Shown here: positions 1 to 5,949 of the stretch, piece after piece | Layout of the letters: every line of letters starts with the position of its first letter | Position numbering within the stretch: the stretch's first letter is position 1 | Assembly: GCA_031359995.1 (NCBI GenBank) | Contig: JANMAT010000076.1 | Coordinates: 1 to 28,139 of the forward strand | Origin: JANMAT01 sp031359995 | GTDB taxonomy: Bacteria; Actinomycetota; Acidimicrobiia; Acidimicrobiales; Ilumatobacteraceae | Length of the DNA stretch: 28,139 bases | Direction of reading: 5' to 3' | Notes under the pieces: model-generated | Databases searched by the model: none | What the model was told of the DNA's origin: nothing | What the model saw: only the letters and a program-made list of their open reading frames with translations | Program-made: the position numbers and the translations under genes

Positions 1-1
1 C

Positions 2-202
2 GAAACCCACCGTTCCGCGCTCCCCGTGCTCGCCGCCCGGCGCAGCGAAGTCGACGACACCGTCGACACCATGTTCGGTCACACCATCGAGCACTCACCG
101 CTCAACACCCGCTGGGACGGCTACGGCGCCATGCGCGGGAAGCTCGCCGGCGACCACGCCCAACTCGCGTTCGCCGACCTCACCCAAGCCACCGCCAGCT
201 GA
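2..202 (+). CDS. 3' end of an unidentified protein (partial)
   Basis: An open frame enters from the left edge and ends at TGA 200-202, giving the last 66 residues of a protein. The visible part is charged and Ala-rich, with a stretch reading VDDTVDTMFGHT followed by a Trp/Tyr/Gly-containing segment. This layout loosely recalls the C-terminal tail of actinobacterial DUF2786-type proteins, but that is memory-based resemblance and no diagnostic motif is present. The N-terminus lies outside the window. The gene borders a patch of toxin-antitoxin genes. It could instead belong to a mobile-element or phage-derived protein; function is left open. Confidence 0.45.
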   Translation, partial: ETHRSALPVLAARRSEVDDTVDTMFGHTIEHSPLNTRWDGYGAMRGKLAGDHAQLAFADLTQATAS

Positions 203-323
203 CCACCTCGACCTCGACCAGCCCCAGCGGCGCGGCCCCGCCGACCCAAGCATCCCAGCGAAGGGCGTCACCCGTAGCGCACGGAACCGGCGCGCAGTTG
301 GCAAGGCAATCAGAGTCTGGCGA

Positions 324-713
324 ATGACGCTACGAACTGTGATTCTCGACGCCGGGTTTCTGGTGTCCGTTGACCGCGGTGAACGCTCGGCGCAGGAGTT
401 CTTGCACGCAGCGCTCCAACGTCGCACTCCGCTGAACACGACGCAACCGGTCGTCGCGCAGGTGTGGCGCAACGGCAGCCGTCAGGCACGTCTGGCACGA
501 TTCCTGACGACGGTCACCATCCACCCGCTCGCTGACGGCCGGGCTGTCGGAGCGATCCTCGCCCGCTCCGGAGCCGCTGATGTCATCCATGCACACCTCG
601 TGGCCGTCGCAGTCGAATTCGCGGAACCGATACTCACGGGCGATGTCGGCGTTATCCAACAACTCGTCGACGCGCTGCCGACCGCTCGACCGCGGATCCA
701 TCAGTGGCCCTGA
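324..713 (+). CDS. Solitary PIN-domain (VapC-like) protein
   Basis: This 129-residue protein has the outline of a PIN-domain ribonuclease, the toxin type of VapBC systems, which cleave RNA with Mg2+ or Mn2+ held by acidic residues. Visible signatures are ILDAGFL near the N-terminus (first Asp), AADVIHA in the middle and ILTGDVGV near the end (later Asp residues). The second acidic position of classical VapC (a Glu) reads VVAQVW here, as in some PIN subfamilies, so activity is uncertain. The ATG at 324 overlaps a TGA at 325-327 in the frame ending upstream, a layout typical of antitoxin-toxin coupling, but that upstream frame does not read as a recognisable antitoxin. The gene therefore looks like an orphan toxin. 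It converges on the MazE/MazF fossil at 723. PIN fold fairly sure; function inferred. Confidence 0.7.
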   Translation: MTLRTVILDAGFLVSVDRGERSAQEFLHAALQRRTPLNTTQPVVAQVWRNGSRQARLARFLTTVTIHPLADGRAVGAILARSGAADVIHAHLVAVAVEFAEPILTGDVGVIQQLVDALPTARPRIHQWP

Positions 714-722
714 CGGCTCAGG

Positions 723-1030
723 TCATTCGCATTCCACGGCGACCTCGAGGGCGGAGCAGATCTGTCGCATGCGGTTGTCGCTCAGCCTCCCAAGGCGTGT
801 AAGTGTTGCGCCGGCTGCGTCGCGGAACGACGCGAGATCACCCCAGTCGTCGGGCTCGTCCAGCGGATGAGCGTCGTACGCCGCGGCGTACGCAGCATCG
901 AGCTCGGCGGCTCGATGGTGCGCCACGAGAGCTGTGAGTGCCTCATCGAGCAGTGCGGCGTCAGTGGCACCGGAGCGCAGTCTTCGGGCTCGGGTCAGAG
1001 GGAAAGGTCTCCGTCGACCGTTGTGCTCAC
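723..1030 (-). pseudogene. Fossil MazE-MazF module: broken antitoxin joined to a toxin C-terminal stump
   Basis: Read leftward, GTG at 1030 starts VSTTVDGDL, a plausible first strand of a ribbon-helix-helix antitoxin, but this frame stops at 997-995. The neighbouring frame then continues as TRARRLRSGATDAALLDEAL and later HPLDEPDDWGDLASF, features of actinobacterial MazE-like antitoxins. Removing five bases (TCCCT) near 1000 would restore one frame. The same frame runs without a break into LTRLGRLSDNRMRQICSALE plus a short tail ending at 723. This matches the C-terminal helix of MazF-type mRNA interferases, not an antitoxin. The MazF catalytic body is absent, so an internal deletion appears to have joined the antitoxin C-terminus to the toxin C-terminus. 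Family assignment rests on remembered consensus; the frame break and single open frame are direct observations. Upstream, a direct repeat TGTGCCA lies at about 1066-1079 and may be an old operator. Confidence 0.7.
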
Positions 1031-1113
1031 ACGCACGGGACTCATGCCACGACCATGTCATTGGTGTGCCATTGTGCCAAGGCGTCTTCGGTGGAAGGCG
1101 CGGTCGTGGTCGG

Positions 1114-1512
1114 CTATTTGGCTGAGTCGGCGTGTGTGCCCAGCGGGGTGTGCCGGGCGAGAGCGGCGAAGTCGGCGTCGGCGTGGAGCACCGGCGCGTT
1201 CGACCGTATGGCGACCGCGGCGATCAGGCAGTCGATGAGCTTGCGTACGGTCTCACCGTTGCGACGGCACGTTCGGTAGAGCGCGGCGGCTTGGTCGTAG
1301 TCCTCGGCGATGATCGGCACGAGCGTGGCCCGGGCGAGCAGGCCGCGCAGCTGGGCGAGGTGCTGTTCGTTGCGGGCGCCGGCCAGCACCTCCATGCTGA
1401 TTGCGTCGCAGATGGCGAGGTCGGCGCCGAGGAGCTCGTCGACGGTGTTGCACACGTCGGATCCGGTGTCGCGGAGGAACTCGATCCAGGCCGAGGTGTC
1501 GATGATGATCAT
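1114..1512 (-). CDS. vapC: VapC-type PIN-domain ribonuclease toxin
   Basis: This 132-residue protein is a typical VapC toxin, a PIN-domain endoribonuclease that inhibits translation when freed from its antitoxin. All four acidic positions are visible: Asp in IIIDTSAWIEF, Glu in SMEVLAG, Asp in LIDCLIAA and Asp in HADADFAAL. Length is normal for the family. The ATG at 1512 overlaps the TGA of the upstream antitoxin (ATGA, 4-bp overlap), so translation is probably coupled and the start is well supported. It ends with TAG at 1116-1114. With the gene at 1509-1712 it forms a complete module transcribed leftward, and it appears intact, unlike the module on its left. Confident on family; RNA target unknown. 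Confidence 0.92.
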   Translation of the reverse strand: MIIIDTSAWIEFLRDTGSDVCNTVDELLGADLAICDAISMEVLAGARNEQHLAQLRGLLARATLVPIIAEDYDQAAALYRTCRRNGETVRKLIDCLIAAVAIRSNAPVLHADADFAALARHTPLGTHADSAK

Positions 1513-1712
1513 CCGGCGCGACTGGCCCTCATCTGGTCGAGGTCACCGTCCCAGCCTGACCCGCGCAGGCGGCGAGCATCGTCGAGATCGAGCGGCTCGG
1601 CGGCGAGGCGGCGCAAGGCCAGGTTGACGGCGTCGCGCTTGGAACCCAGGTGGTAGCGCGCCATGACGGCCTTACAGGCGTCGTCATCGAGATCAATGTT
1701 GGTGCGTGACAT
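1509..1712 (-). CDS. vapB: VapB-type antitoxin
   Basis: This 67-residue protein is the antitoxin partner of the VapC at 1114-1512. It begins MSRTNIDLDDDACK, the DNA-binding beta strand and first helix of VapB ribbon-helix-helix proteins, continues with GSKRDAVNLALRRLA, and ends with a short C-terminal region that would wrap the toxin (SGWDGDLDQMR). Such antitoxins bind the PIN active site and, with the toxin, repress their own promoter. The ATG at 1712 is chosen because the homologous N-terminus starts there and a -10-like hexamer lies six bases upstream, as expected for a leaderless mRNA. Its stop overlaps the vapC start by four bases. It is divergent from the antitoxin gene at 1863, with 150 bp between them. 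Confidence 0.9.
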   Translation of the reverse strand: MSRTNIDLDDDACKAVMARYHLGSKRDAVNLALRRLAAEPLDLDDARRLRGSGWDGDLDQMRASRAG

Positions 1713-1730
1713 ACACCAATCATACACTAT
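1713..1730 (-). promoter_or_regulatory. Putative leaderless vapBC promoter with direct repeats
   Basis: On the minus strand a -10-like TATGAT lies at 1724-1719 with six bases between it and the ATG, which puts the start of transcription at or next to the start codon. There is no ribosome-binding site or clear -35. Two copies of a GTGTAT-type repeat, 11 bp apart, cover the hexamer and the bases before the ATG and could be the VapB operator. Seen in sequence; function inferred. Confidence 0.5.
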
Positions 1731-1850
1731 CCCAGGCTCATCGCCGTCCCCGGCCACGGGCACGGACGCGGCCGCCCGGGCGGGGCTGGTGCTCGGGATC
1801 GCTTCCCGCCCATTGTGCAGCTCGTCGACGCGAACCTTTGCCGTTGTGTG

Positions 1851-1856
1851 TATAGT
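1851..1856 (+). promoter_or_regulatory. Putative leaderless -10 element for the CcdA-like antitoxin
   Basis: TATAGT at 1851-1856 is a good -10 hexamer placed six bases before ATG 1863, the same spacing as the vapB promoter on the other strand. It is preceded by GTG, giving a shared GTGTATnnT core. No -35 or Shine-Dalgarno sequence is evident, so leaderless expression is likely. Confidence 0.45.
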
Positions 1857-1862
1857 ATGCGC

Positions 1863-2135
1863 ATGGCTCGGGTGAACATCACGGTCCCGGACGAGGTCGT
1901 CGCCCAGGCCAGGGCTGCTGGCTTGAACGTGTCTCGGCTCGCCACCGCCGCGCTGGTTGACGAGCTCGACCGACGAAACAAGATCGGCGCGCTCGACGCC
2001 TACCTCGCGGAGTTGGAACGGGAGCTCGGCCCGATCCCGCCCGACGAGCGCGCCGCCGCTGCGGCATGGGCCGACGAGCTGGTCAACCCGCAATCCACCC
2101 CACGGGCCGGCTCGCGGCGCCGGCGCAGCGCGTGA
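1863..2135 (+). CDS. CcdA/RHH-type antitoxin
   Basis: This 90-residue protein begins MARVNITVPDEVVAQARAAG and continues LNVSRLATAALVDEL, the beta strand and helices of a ribbon-helix-helix antitoxin of the CcdA-like type. The second half (LAELERELGPIPPDE followed by an Ala-rich segment with WADEL) would be the toxin-binding part. The last dozen residues are Arg-rich and end at TGA 2133-2135, which overlaps the GTG start of the PIN gene (GTGA). An in-frame ATG at 1857 is possible, but the -10 position favours 1863. It likely neutralises the downstream PIN protein and represses its own promoter. Antitoxin nature fairly sure; the pairing of a CcdA-like antitoxin with a PIN toxin is inferred from overlap. 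Confidence 0.85.
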   Translation: MARVNITVPDEVVAQARAAGLNVSRLATAALVDELDRRNKIGALDAYLAELERELGPIPPDERAAAAAWADELVNPQSTPRAGSRRRRSA

Positions 2136-2518
2136 CACCGATCCTCGACAGCGGTGGTGTCAGCGCGCTCGCCGGTCAGCGCGCCCGTCTGAGCGAACTA
2201 CGCCGACGGGGAATGTGGCCGCCCCAGGTTCCGACGGTGGTGCTGACCGAATCCCTGACGGGGGATCACCGCCGGGACTTCCACGAGAACCAACTCCTCA
2301 GGATGTGCCAGATCCGCGACGCCACCGAGCAACTCGCCCGGACCGCAGCACTGCTGCGCACGCGCACCGGACGGGCGACCACGATCTCCGCCACCGACGC
2401 GATCGTTGCTGCGTTCGCACTCGCATGTCCCGACCCGATCGTGTTGACGGGCGACCCTGACGATCTCACAGCCCTCGTCGCCGAGCACCCCGAGCCAGTC
2501 ACCATCGCCCGCGTCTAG
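2132..2518 (+). CDS. PIN-domain toxin paired with the CcdA-like antitoxin
   Basis: This 128-residue protein is read from GTG 2132, which overlaps the antitoxin stop. A longer in-frame start at 2066 would lie wholly inside the antitoxin gene and is unlikely. Starting at 2132 the protein opens with TPILDSGG, placing the first catalytic Asp near residue 6, as in PIN toxins. Other acidic positions are visible in VLTESL (Glu), SATDAIVAA (Asp) and LTGDPDDL (Asp), so the metal-binding set looks complete. The likely role is an RNase toxin. Its overall layout resembles the solitary PIN protein at 324-713 (similar length, LTGD motif near the end), suggesting a related subfamily. Confident on the domain; substrate unknown. 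Confidence 0.85.
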   Translation: MTPILDSGGVSALAGQRARLSELRRRGMWPPQVPTVVLTESLTGDHRRDFHENQLLRMCQIRDATEQLARTAALLRTRTGRATTISATDAIVAAFALACPDPIVLTGDPDDLTALVAEHPEPVTIARV

Positions 2519-2689
2519 ATCAACGACCCGCACCACGACGGTCGCCGACGCCCGCGGCCAGGGCGACGACCATCAAGCACCCAGACACGTGTGCTCGACC
2601 ACGACACCACTCCACGGCTCGACCCGACCGGCCCGGCGGGCACGTTTCGTCGTGTGAATGGCCGGGTCGTCGCGCTCGTGGTGGCGGCC

Positions 2690-3031
2690 GGGGTGGCAGG
2701 TCACGTTGGGGTTCCACATGGCGGCGGGTAGACCGAAGCGGTTCCCGGCGGGCGCGAGGTCGAACGTGCGACCGAACAGCTCGGGCGGGGTGCTGTGCTC
2801 GGTGTCCCAGGCGCGCTCTGGAAGACGATGTACCCGACGGCGACGAGGCGGGCATGTCCGTGCTCGTCGGGTTCGTAGACGATCGTCAGCAGGGGTGAGC
2901 GGGTCGAGGATGGCGTCGCCCACGAGGGAGCCGTTCACGTAGTGGACGCCCATGGCGCCCATGCCGGGCATGTCGATGCAGGCGATGCCGGCCGCGTCGA
3001 CCAGGAGCCCGTAGCCGGCGGCCGGCGGCCG
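2690..3031 (-). pseudogene. Fragment of an uncharacterised protein family, multiply frameshifted
   Basis: Leftward frames in this stretch contain pieces of a conserved but uncharacterised family: AAGYGLLVDAAGIACIDMPG and GVHYVNGSLVGDAILDPL, then in a second frame IVYEPDEHGHARLVAVGYIV, then back in the first frame AWDTEHSTPPELFG and NRFGLPAAMWNPNVTC. The reading frame changes near 2886 and returns near 2815, and about 20 residues seem to be missing before MWNPNVTC compared with the family as I remember it. The N-terminus is absent: from about 3031 upward the same frame reads as a LuxR-type ATPase fragment instead. This is a dead gene remnant joined to another dead gene. The frames are observed; the family is recalled, not searched. 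Bases 2519-2690 show nothing further convincing. Confidence 0.65.
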
Positions 3032-3925
3032 GGACTCCTCCACCGACTGGCGCACCCGGTCATGCCGAAACGACCACGTGTCATCGACCGCCACGAGCAG
3101 CTGCGCGTCGGCGACCTCGTCGACATCGCCGACATCGCCGGCCATCCGACCGAGCACTCCCCGATCGACCCGCGAGCCGCGACCCGCGACCCGCGCACCG
3201 ACGCGGCGTCGAGCACCCTGCAGGCGCCAGGCGAAAGACCAGCGACTCGGGCGATGACAGCCTCGCGGACAGATTCCGGAAGGCGCACACCGTTGTGGGC
3301 GAGTTTCTCGGCGATGAAGAACGGGTTGCCCCCCGTCGCCGCATGCAGGCGGACTGGATCGATCGGGCGGTCACCCACCAGACCGCGGACGCTCACCTCC
3401 GACAACGGACCGAGCCGCACCCGAGACATCCGGCCACCGGCCAACCCACCGAGCGCGCGTCGCAACGGGTGGTCCCGCCCGATGTCGTCGCGATGCGTCA
3501 GGATCACCAACACCCCAAGATCACCAACGCGGCGTCCCACGAAACGGACCAGATCGAGCGTCGCCATGTCCGCCCACTGCAGCTCCTCGAGCACGAACAC
3601 CGTGAGCCGATCCCGCCGCGTCAGCTCGTCGAGGAACCCTTCGAACACCGCAGCAGGGTCACCGGCCTCGCACAGCTCCCGTAGCCGCCCGCCCGCCTGC
3701 CGGGCGATGTCAAGCACCGGTCCGAGCGGACGAGCAACGAACAGATCGTCGCAGCGACCCAACCAACAGCGCACCCCGCCACCGAGCCCCTCGACGAACC
3801 GACCCACCAGCGCCGACTTGCCAATGCCGGCCTCCCCGCTCACGACCACGACATGGCCCTCGCCGTCCCGCGTCAAGGCGTGCAGTGCGTCATGCATCAC
3901 GGCCAGCTCTCTCACGCGCTCGAGA
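3031..3925 (-). pseudogene. Truncated, frameshifted LuxR-family/AAA ATPase regulator
   Basis: The remnant starts near 3925 with ERVRELAVMHDALHAL, then a Walker A motif SGEAGIGKSALV, a Walker B-like VFVLEELQWADMATL, and GGNPFFIAEKLAHN, all typical of the N-terminal ATPase part of large LuxR-type (STAND/AAA_16) regulators, which normally run to about 900 residues. After VRGSRV the frame is lost. Two nearly identical 14-bp units at 3167-3180 and 3181-3194 (13 of 14 bases match) sit at the break, and deleting one restores the expected reading, continuing GVLGRMAGDVGDVDEV and WSFRHDRVRQSVEE. The sequence then switches near 3031 to an unrelated family. The TPR-like middle and C-terminal helix-turn-helix are missing, and the 5' end runs antisense into a yefM stump. 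An ATG at 3966 exists but lies in the foreign flank. Clearly non-functional as a regulator. Confidence 0.85.
3167..3194. repeat. 14-bp tandem duplication that breaks the ATPase frame
   Basis: Two adjacent 14-bp units, GACCCGCGAGCCGC and GACCCGCGACCCGC, differ at one base. Fourteen is not a multiple of three, and removing one unit joins the two coding frames of the LuxR-type ATPase fragment. It looks like the mutation, or one of the mutations, that inactivated the gene. Confidence 0.75.
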
Positions 3926-3978
3926 GCCTGAACCAGGCCCGCGCCGGCAACACCCAGGAACACCAACTCGACCGATGA
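3910..3978 (+). pseudogene. 3' stump of a YefM-type antitoxin gene
   Basis: The frame that ends at TGA 3976-3978 overlaps the yoeB start by four bases (ATGA) and reads SHALESLNQARAGNTQEHQL followed by DR. This resembles the extreme C-terminus of YefM antitoxins, which normally precede and overlap yoeB. Upstream of about 3910 the frame is only the antisense of the LuxR-type ATPase, so the N-terminal DNA-binding two-thirds of the antitoxin have been deleted. The exact junction is blurred between 3910 and 3927. The YefM identity is inferred from position and from recalled C-terminal consensus. Confidence 0.55.
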
Positions 3979-4232
3979 GGTTCGTGCTCACCCCCAACGG
4001 GTGGCAGGACCACGTGTTCTGGCAGTCGACCGACCGGGCCACGCTCAAACGCATCAACCGGCTCCTCGACGACATCGCCTGCGACCCCTTCGGCGGGATC
4101 GGCAAACCCGAACAACTCCGCCACGCACTCGCCGGAGCGTGGTCGCGTCGCATCGACGAGGAACACCGCATCGTCTATCTGGTCGACGGCGACGACATCG
4201 TCATCCTCCAGGCCCGCTACCACTACAGCTGA
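3975..4232 (+). CDS. yoeB: YoeB-family ribosome-dependent mRNase toxin
   Basis: This 85-residue protein aligns by eye over its whole length with YoeB/Txe toxins, which bind the ribosome A site and cut mRNA. Family motifs seen are NGWQDHVFWQSTDR, KRINRLLDDI, DPFGGIGKPEQLRH, SRRIDEEHRIVYLV and the terminal QARYHYS. Residues equivalent to the catalytic Glu (in KPEQL), Arg (in EEHRIVY) and His (in RYHY) are all present, so the toxin appears intact. The ATG at 3975 gives the standard YoeB N-terminus (MRFVL) and overlaps the upstream stop. A complete YefM antitoxin is not encoded next to it; only a C-terminal stump remains. The toxin may be silent, held in check by an antitoxin encoded elsewhere, or carry mild defects not visible here. 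Confidence 0.92.
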   Translation: MRFVLTPNGWQDHVFWQSTDRATLKRINRLLDDIACDPFGGIGKPEQLRHALAGAWSRRIDEEHRIVYLVDGDDIVILQARYHYS

Positions 4233-4272
4233 CCCGCAGCCATTCGCGGGCGGGGGGACTACCTCGCCGCCG

Positions 4273-4291
4273 TCGGTCCCCGAGGGACCGA
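4273..4291. terminator. Hairpin between convergent yoeB and hspR
   Basis: TCGGTCCC and GGGACCGA form a perfect 8-bp stem with a CGA loop, located between the ends of yoeB (rightward) and hspR (leftward). There is no U-tract on either strand, so it is at best a weak bidirectional terminator. Confidence 0.4.
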
Positions 4292-4343
4292 GGTCGCGAC
4301 GATCGAAAGAGAACCGTACGCGCCGCCGCCCCACGCCGCCCGG

Positions 4344-4742
4344 TCAGTCGCGTTCGAAGATGCTCGGCAGCTTGCCGAAGACGGCGACGGCCTGGTGCAG
4401 CGGCACGAGCTCGCGCTTGTGGCGGCGTTCGGCCTCGGCTACGGCGCTGACGGCGTGATCCCGCGTCTCGGCCAGCTCGCGGCGGAGGTGGTGGACCTCG
4501 TTCTCGAGCGCGAGGACCATCTTCACGCCGGCGAGGTTCAGGCCCAGCTCGGTGAGCTCGGCGATGCGACGGAGCCGGCTCAGGTCGTCGTCGGAGTACC
4601 GCCGGTTCCCACCGGCCGTGCGGGCGGGATCGACGAGGCCCTTGCGCTCGTAGATGCGCAGCGTCTGCGGGTGCATGCCGGCGAGCTCGGCGGCGACCGA
4701 GATCACGTAGACGGCATGGGTGGCGGAACGTCTGGTCGACAT
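4344..4742 (-). CDS. hspR: MerR-family heat-shock repressor HspR
   Basis: This 132-residue protein is HspR, the repressor of actinobacterial dnaK operons. The N-terminal MerR helix-turn-helix is clear: VYVISVAAELAGMHPQTLRI, then YERKGLVDPARTAGGNRRYS and the ensuing SRLRRIAELTELGLNLAGVK. The second half is a heptad-like helix (ALENEVHHLRRELAET) for dimerisation. HspR binds HAIR sites with DnaK as co-repressor, so misfolded protein that occupies DnaK lifts repression. Two HAIR-like sites lie upstream of dnaK (8401-8421 and 8464-8484), closing the loop. The ATG at 4742 starts one base after the dnaJ stop, so it is the last gene of the operon and probably translated by coupling. Length and order match the family. 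Confidence 0.96.
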   Translation of the reverse strand: MSTRRSATHAVYVISVAAELAGMHPQTLRIYERKGLVDPARTAGGNRRYSDDDLSRLRRIAELTELGLNLAGVKMVLALENEVHHLRRELAETRDHAVSAVAEAERRHKRELVPLHQAVAVFGKLPSIFERD

Positions 4743-4743
4743 C

Positions 4744-5868
4744 TCACACCTCCAGATGCGCCCGCGGTGACGCGGCGGTGACCTTGGCCAGATCCTCGAT
4801 GGCGGCCCGCTCGGCCGGGGACACCTCGGTGGGCACGACGACGTCGACGGTGACGATGAGGTCACCGGTGGCTCGAGGCGTCACGACGCCCTTGCCCTTC
4901 ACGCGGTGCTTGCTGCCCGGTTGCGTGCCCGCCTTGAGGCGCAGCGTCACCCGGGTGCCGTCGAGCGTGGGCACCTCGATCTCTGCGCCCAGCGCGGCCT
5001 CGGCGAACGTGACGGGGATGCGCACGAGCAGGTTGTGGCCGTTGCGCCCGAACAGGCGGTGGGGCACGACCTTGCACTCGACGAGCAGGTCGCCGGCGGG
5101 ACCGCCGTTGCGACCCGGCCCGCCCCGCCCCTTCAGACGGATGCTCTGGCCGTCGTCCACGCCGGCGGGGATGCGGACCTTCACTTCGCGCGGGCGTCGC
5201 TCGATGCCGGTGCCGCGGCACGTGGGGCACGGGCTGTCGATGACGACTCCGCGCCCCGAGCATGCGGTGCACGGCGTGGAGAAGCTGAAGAAGCCCTGGT
5301 TGTCGTCGGTGACGCCGCGGCCGCCGCACACGCCGCACACCCGCGGCGAGGTGCCGGGCGCGGCGCCGTTGCCCGCGCACGTGCTGCACGTCGCGTCGGA
5401 CGTGAGGTGCAGGGACGTCGTGATGCCGCTGACCGCGTCCTCGAAGTCGAGGGTGAGCGTGGCCACCAGGTCCTCACCGCGCTGGGGCCCGGCTCCCCGA
5501 CCGCCGGCGCCGGGGCCGCGGCGGGCGCGGTTGCCGAACAGGCCACCGAAGAGGTCGCCGAGGCCTTCGCCGTTGAACGTGAAGCCACCGGGGCCGCCCG
5601 GGTTTCCCTGGGCGTACGGGTTGCCCATGGGGCCGAGCTTGCGGACCTCGTCGTACTCCTTGCGCTTGACCTCGTCGCCGAGCACGTCGTAGGCGGACGA
5701 GACCTCCTTGAAGCGCTCCTCGGCGGTGGGGTTGCCCGGGTTGGCATCCGGGTGCAGCTCACGCGCCAGCTTCCGGTACGCCTTGGTGATGTCCTTCGGG
5801 ACCGCCGCCTCCGCCACGCCGAGCACCTTGTAGTAGTCCTTCTCGTACCACTCCCTCTGCGCCGCCAT
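4744..5868 (-). CDS. dnaJ: Co-chaperone DnaJ (Hsp40, type I)
   Basis: This 374-residue protein is a full type I J-protein. In order it has the J domain (DYYKVLGV; HPD loop in LARELHPDAN; FKEVSSAYDVLGD), a Gly/Phe-rich linker (GGFTFNGEGLGDLFGGLFG), a zinc-finger region with four CxxCxGxG-type repeats (CSTCAGNG, CGVCGGRG, CTACSGRG, CPTCRGTG), and the C-terminal substrate-binding and dimerisation domains. It stimulates DnaK ATPase and delivers unfolded clients. ATG 5868 is chosen over the in-frame GTG at 5874 because AGGAGG lies nine bases before it and only three before the GTG. It sits 81 bp after grpE, with a hairpin in the gap, and one base before hspR. Confidence 0.97.
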   Translation of the reverse strand: MAAQREWYEKDYYKVLGVAEAAVPKDITKAYRKLARELHPDANPGNPTAEERFKEVSSAYDVLGDEVKRKEYDEVRKLGPMGNPYAQGNPGGPGGFTFNGEGLGDLFGGLFGNRARRGPGAGGRGAGPQRGEDLVATLTLDFEDAVSGITTSLHLTSDATCSTCAGNGAAPGTSPRVCGVCGGRGVTDDNQGFFSFSTPCTACSGRGVVIDSPCPTCRGTGIERRPREVKVRIPAGVDDGQSIRLKGRGGPGRNGGPAGDLLVECKVVPHRLFGRNGHNLLVRIPVTFAEAALGAEIEVPTLDGTRVTLRLKAGTQPGSKHRVKGKGVVTPRATGDLIVTVDVVVPTEVSPAERAAIEDLAKVTAASPRAHLEV

Positions 5869-5894
5869 CCTCACCCACCTCCTCTCGATGATCG

Positions 5895-5915
5895 CCGGGT
5901 CGAGCAGCGACCCGG
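5895..5915 (-). terminator. Hairpin in the grpE-dnaJ gap
   Basis: CCGGGTCG and CGACCCGG form a perfect 8-bp GC-rich stem with a 5-base loop between grpE and dnaJ, just upstream of the dnaJ Shine-Dalgarno. With no U-tract it is more likely an mRNA processing or stability element, or a partial attenuator, than a full terminator. Confidence 0.4.
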
Positions 5916-5949
5916 GTTCAGCAGTTCATTTCAGCAACACCACAGGCCG

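Noticed and set aside
1..4250. Integron-like cassette array explaining the toxin-antitoxin cluster
   Set aside because: Genes lie in both orientations and no recurring attC-like inverted repeats or integrase gene are seen between them.
3975..4250. Longer rightward starts upstream of yoeB (at 3885)
   Set aside because: The extension is the antisense of the ATPase remnant; the family N-terminus begins at 3975.
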